Positions 61,636-64,000 of a DNA stretch of 64,000 nt are shown here, piece by piece. The notes beneath the pieces were generated by a model. It was not told where the DNA came from. It did not search any database and worked only from the letters and a program-made list of their open reading frames with translations. Made by a program: the position numbers and the translations under genes. The stretch lies in assembly GCF_036017915.1 (NCBI RefSeq), contig NZ_CP107929.1, forward strand, positions 5,770,001 to 5,834,000. The letters run 5' to 3'. This DNA is from Micromonospora sp. NBC_00421 (GTDB lineage Bacteria > Actinomycetota > Actinomycetes > Mycobacteriales > Micromonosporaceae). The stretch's first letter is position 1, and every line of letters starts with the position of its first letter.

Positions 61636-61917
61636 GCCTGTGTGTACCGACTGATCGGGGCCGCCCGCCGGACGCGGGTCGGACCTGCCCCCTGCCGAGG
61701 AGGGCGTTGAAGCGGGTTCACCGTGCCGAACGATTCACTGCCGGGTCCGGTCTTGCCCACCGGGAACAACCCGGATCTGAAGCTGACCGCAAACGCGCAC
61801 GGTAACAGCGACGGCGGTCCGTCATCAACCGCCGCCATCCCGACGCCCCCGCCGAGATCGGGGCAGAACGCCTGATCGGCCGCCGTCTCGACCGCTGCCG
61901 TGCCGGCCTTGGGCAGT

Positions 61918-61978
61918 TTGACGGTCATTGCCCCCCTGCGTAGGCTGGAATGGCTGCTCTATCGCCCTCTGCTAGGGT
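61918..61978 (+). promoter_or_regulatory. rpmH promoter(s)
   Basis: TTGACG (61918-61923) and TAGGCT (61941-61946) with exact 17-nt spacing form a strong vegetative promoter on the plus strand. A second -10-like TAGGGT is at 61973-61978. Leaders would be about 150-185 nt to rpmH. Confidence 0.65.
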
Positions 61979-62132
61979 GATGGGTGCTTGCTGTCCGTGG
62001 TCGTAGCCTCGTCTCGCCGAGGTTCCGCGTCACCGGGCAGTACCGATCGGGGGCCACCGCCGAGGTGGTCTGGTCCACCACACGACCCCGGGCGAACCCG
62101 TGCCGGGGACGTACGAAAACGGAGAGCCTGAC

Positions 62133-62270
62133 GTGAGCAAGCGCACCTACCAGCCGAACAACCGCCGGCGCGCGAAGACCCACGGCTTCCGGCTGCGCAT
62201 GCGCACCCGTGCCGGCCGCGCCATCCTGTCGACCCGCCGTGCCAAGGGCCGTACCCGCCTGTCGGCCTGA
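62133..62270 (+). CDS. rpmH: Ribosomal protein L34
   Basis: 45 aa from GTG with GGAGAG upstream: [19 protein letters not shown] then [21 protein letters not shown] and TRLSA. This is the complete bL34 sequence, a small basic protein of the large subunit. It starts the rpmH-rnpA-yidD-yidC operon and is too short for many gene callers. Confidence 0.97.
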   Translation: MSKRTYQPNNRRRAKTHGFRLRMRTRAGRAILSTRRAKGRTRLSA

Positions 62271-62304
62271 GGCCGACGGGTCCGGTCCGGGGGCGTGGAC
62301 AGTC

Positions 62305-62736
62305 GTGCTGACGGCCGCGCAGCGCCTGCGGCGTAGTAACGACTTCGCCGCAGCGGTCCGGGGTGGTCGCCGCGTCGGGCGTGGTGCCGTGGTCGTCCAC
62401 CTGACGCTACCGGCGGCCGCCACACCCCTCGGGACCACACCACTCGGGGCAACCTCGTCGGAGCCGGCGCGGAGCACCGACCCGGAGATGATCTCCGAGT
62501 CGAGCCGCGCCGGCTTCGTCGTGTCCAAGGCCGTCGGGCCCGCCGTGGTCCGCAACAAGGTCCGCCGCCGGCTGCGGCACCTGGTGCGCGACCGGCTGGC
62601 CGCACTGCCGGCCGGCAGCACCCTGGTGGTACGCGCCCTGCCCACCGCGGCCGGGACGCCGTACACCCGGCTGGGGGCCGACCTGGACGCGGCGATCGCC
62701 GCCGCCCGGACGTCCCGGGGACGGCGGTCGCGATGA
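62305..62736 (+). CDS. rnpA: Ribonuclease P protein component
   Basis: 143 aa from GTG. Conserved: [22 protein letters not shown] at the N-terminus and the RNR signature in [22 protein letters not shown] loop of about 30 residues between strands ([21 protein letters not shown]) is longer than in E. coli. It binds the RnpB RNA to process tRNA 5' ends. The stop overlaps the yidD start (ATGA). Confidence 0.93.
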   Translation: MLTAAQRLRRSNDFAAAVRGGRRVGRGAVVVHLTLPAAATPLGTTPLGATSSEPARSTDPEMISESSRAGFVVSKAVGPAVVRNKVRRRLRHLVRDRLAALPAGSTLVVRALPTAAGTPYTRLGADLDAAIAAARTSRGRRSR

Positions 62737-63020
62737 GCAGCGGACCCGTCGTGTCGGCACGCCGGAGCATGGGTGCCCGGATGCTCAGTGGTCCCATCAT
62801 CGCGTACCGTCGTTGGATAAGCCCGGCGCTGCCGGCCCGCTGCCGGTTCTACCCGTCGTGCAGTGCCTACGCCCTGGAGGCGGTTACCCGTCACGGTGCG
62901 CTCCGGGGAGCCGGCCTGACGGTCCGGCGGCTGTCGCGCTGCCACCCTTTCCACCCTGGTGGACACGACCCGGTGCCGGAGCCGGGCGGCCGCCGACGCG
63001 CCGACGTGACTGGAGTCTGA
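62733..63020 (+). CDS. yidD: Membrane protein insertion efficiency factor YidD
   Basis: 95 aa; ATG overlaps the rnpA stop. YidD pattern: [34 protein letters not shown], then [19 protein letters not shown]. Three conserved cysteines are present. It is a small peripheral membrane protein that helps YidC. The N-terminal 15 residues are extra compared with E. coli. Confidence 0.95.
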   Translation: MSSGPVVSARRSMGARMLSGPIIAYRRWISPALPARCRFYPSCSAYALEAVTRHGALRGAGLTVRRLSRCHPFHPGGHDPVPEPGGRRRADVTGV

Positions 63021-63023
63021 GAA

Positions 63024-64000
63024 TTGAGTCTCGACTGGATCTACTACGCGATCTCGTGGATCCTGCTGACCTGGCACTCGGCGTGGGACGCCATCGGAGT
63101 GCCGGTCCGCACGGTGCTCGGCACGAACTGGTCGTGGATTCTCGCCATCGTCTTCCTGGTGGTCACCGTCCGGGTGATCCTCTTCCCGGTCTTCGTCAAG
63201 CAGATCAAGTCGCAGCGGGCGATGCAGGCGCTCCAGCCGAAGGTCAAGGAGCTCCAGGAGAAGCACAAGGGTGACCGGGAGACGCTCCAGAAGGAGATGA
63301 TGGAGCTCTACCGGAAGGAAAAGGCCAACCCGCTCATGGGCTGCCTTCCGATGTTCCTCCAGATCCCGGTCTTCCTGGGCCTCTTCCACGTGCTGCGCCG
63401 GCTCGACCCGGCCAAGGACGCCAAGACCCTCTACGGGTGGACGGCCGAGCAGTTCGACAGCGCATCGAGCGCCACGATCTTCACCGCCCCGATCGCCGGC
63501 AAGTTCGGCTCCACCGCCGACGAGCTGGCCCGGCTCGGTGCCAACGGCACCACCGTGAAGATCATCGCCGGCATCCTGGTCCTGGTCATGATGGGCACCA
63601 CCTACCTGACCAGCCGTCAGATGATCCTCAAGACCGGCTGGGCGGAGGACCCGCAGCAGCGGATGGTGCAGCGCCTGATGCTCTACGGCATCCCGCTCTC
63701 CCTGCTGATCTCCGGCTCGATCTTTCCGATCGGTGTGATCATCTACTGGGTCACCAACAACCTGTTCACCCTCGGCCAGCAGCAGTGGGTACTCCGCAAG
63801 TTCCCGCCGTTGGTGACCAACAAGGGAGTCGCCGGCAACAAGGCGACGACCACCGCCGGCCGAGGCCCGGTGCAGCCGGCCAAGACCGGCGGCTTCCTCA
63901 ACCGGAACAAGCCCGTAGCGCAGGTGCCGGCCAAGCCGACCGCGCCGAAGGTCGCCGGGCCGAAGCCGGGTGCCAAGCCGGCCAATCCGAAGAAGGGCCC
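63024..64000 (+). CDS. yidC: Membrane protein insertase YidC (runs off the right edge)
   Basis: At least 325 residues, starting at TTG 63024 (LSLDWIYYAISWILL) with GGAG 8 nt upstream, 3 nt after the yidD stop. Five transmembrane helices of the Oxa1/YidC core are visible: near 1-20, 37-55 (SWILAIVFLVVTVRVILFPVF), 105-125 (MGCLPMFLQIPVFLGLFHV), 170-190 and 225-250. The conserved cytoplasmic hairpin QKEMMELYRKEKANPLMG is present. Without the large periplasmic P1 domain it is the Gram-positive form. The C-terminal tail is Lys/Pro/Ala-rich and continues beyond the window. Confidence 0.95.
   Translation, partial: MSLDWIYYAISWILLTWHSAWDAIGVPVRTVLGTNWSWILAIVFLVVTVRVILFPVFVKQIKSQRAMQALQPKVKELQEKHKGDRETLQKEMMELYRKEKANPLMGCLPMFLQIPVFLGLFHVLRRLDPAKDAKTLYGWTAEQFDSASSATIFTAPIAGKFGSTADELARLGANGTTVKIIAGILVLVMMGTTYLTSRQMILKTGWAEDPQQRMVQRLMLYGIPLSLLISGSIFPIGVIIYWVTNNLFTLGQQQWVLRKFPPLVTNKGVAGNKATTTAGRGPVQPAKTGGFLNRNKPVAQVPAKPTAPKVAGPKPGAKPANPKKG

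Larger units (their letters stand above)
61499..62132. other. dnaA-rpmH divergent intergenic region
   Basis: 634 nt without a credible protein gene. It holds a consensus DnaA box TTATCCACA (61627-61635), 129 nt from the dnaA start, with a second ATCCACAAG-like motif beside it, and the rpmH promoter near 61918-61978. A minus-strand open frame from 61928 (MTVKLPKAG...) runs into the dnaA leader, but its composition does not look like a protein. Confidence 0.6.

Noticed and set aside
60837..61928. Minus-strand frame starting MTVKLPKAG upstream of dnaA
   Set aside because: It runs into dnaA in another frame, has unusual composition, and overlaps the rpmH promoter; more likely dnaA leader.
1..64000. 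Search for CRISPR arrays, transposases, phage genes, rRNA and a clear secondary-metabolite cluster
   Set aside because: None seen by eye; only the sugar-enzyme pair at 0.7-2.6 kb and the intein come close to specialised or mobile content.

Overview
The window is high-GC actinobacterial chromosome, most likely Micromonosporaceae (Micromonospora or a close relative). That assignment is inferred from gene order, frequent GTG starts, the DUF397/DUF5753 regulator pair, DLW-39, DUF3566 and the rpmH-rnpA-yidD-yidC / dnaA-dnaN-gnd-recF-DUF721-gyrB-gyrA layout. No database search was possible. The right third holds the chromosomal origin.

Layout. 1-2.6 kb: 5' end of an FHA-protein gene (fhaA-like), tRNA-Leu(CAG), and a translationally coupled sugar epimerase / WecG-type glycosyltransferase pair. 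2.7-12.6 kb: small membrane and hypothetical genes, an XRE-DUF397 pair, two orphan PASTA-domain membrane proteins, a GCS2-type ligase, and YceI divergent from a MarR regulator. 12.8-24.1 kb: an 872-aa HTH/NTPase/TPR regulator, then a minus-strand branched-chain acyl-CoA catabolic set (acyl-CoA dehydrogenase, carboxyltransferase, HMG-CoA lyase, biotin carboxylase, TetR). This set is interrupted by a plus-strand snapalysin and by a micro-ORF plus coiled-coil protein. 24.3-36.7 kb: membrane hydrolase, rhodanese, SGNH hydrolase, a truncated methyltransferase, proS, CBS, SufE, DsbA-like and YbaK proteins, an NAD(P)-binding protein and an MFS exporter. A parS-like site lies at 33.2 kb. 36.9-45.3 kb: a 1471-aa P-type ATPase, a Sua5-type tRNA-modification enzyme, a HAD remnant under an HxlR/NmrA-like pair, DUF952 and a PP2C-like protein. 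45.6-64 kb: tRNA-Ala, DLW-39, tRNA-Ile, DUF3566, gyrA (carrying a 420-residue intein), gyrB, recF, gnd, dnaN, oriC, dnaA, rpmH, rnpA, yidD and the start of yidC.

How it works together. The origin lies between dnaN and dnaA: an AT-rich stretch next to dnaN is followed by a dense DnaA-box cluster. Replication genes on the minus strand and rpmH-yidC on the plus strand both point away from it. DnaA boxes recur in the gyrB-gyrA gap and in the dnaA leader, so initiator level may be linked to gyrase and to dnaA itself (inference). Many genes carry a TANNNT -10-like hexamer 6-8 nt before the start codon with no Shine-Dalgarno, which suggests frequent leaderless mRNAs.

The most noteworthy items are the intact-looking gyrA intein with a LAGLIDADG endonuclease, the DnaA boxes outside oriC, the parS-like site, two degraded genes beside palindromic or transferred DNA, a microsatellite insertion in ProRS, and an unrecognised micro-ORF/coiled-coil pair. 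I saw no CRISPR array, rRNA operon, prophage or transposase. No clearly new multi-gene defence or biosynthetic system could be established.
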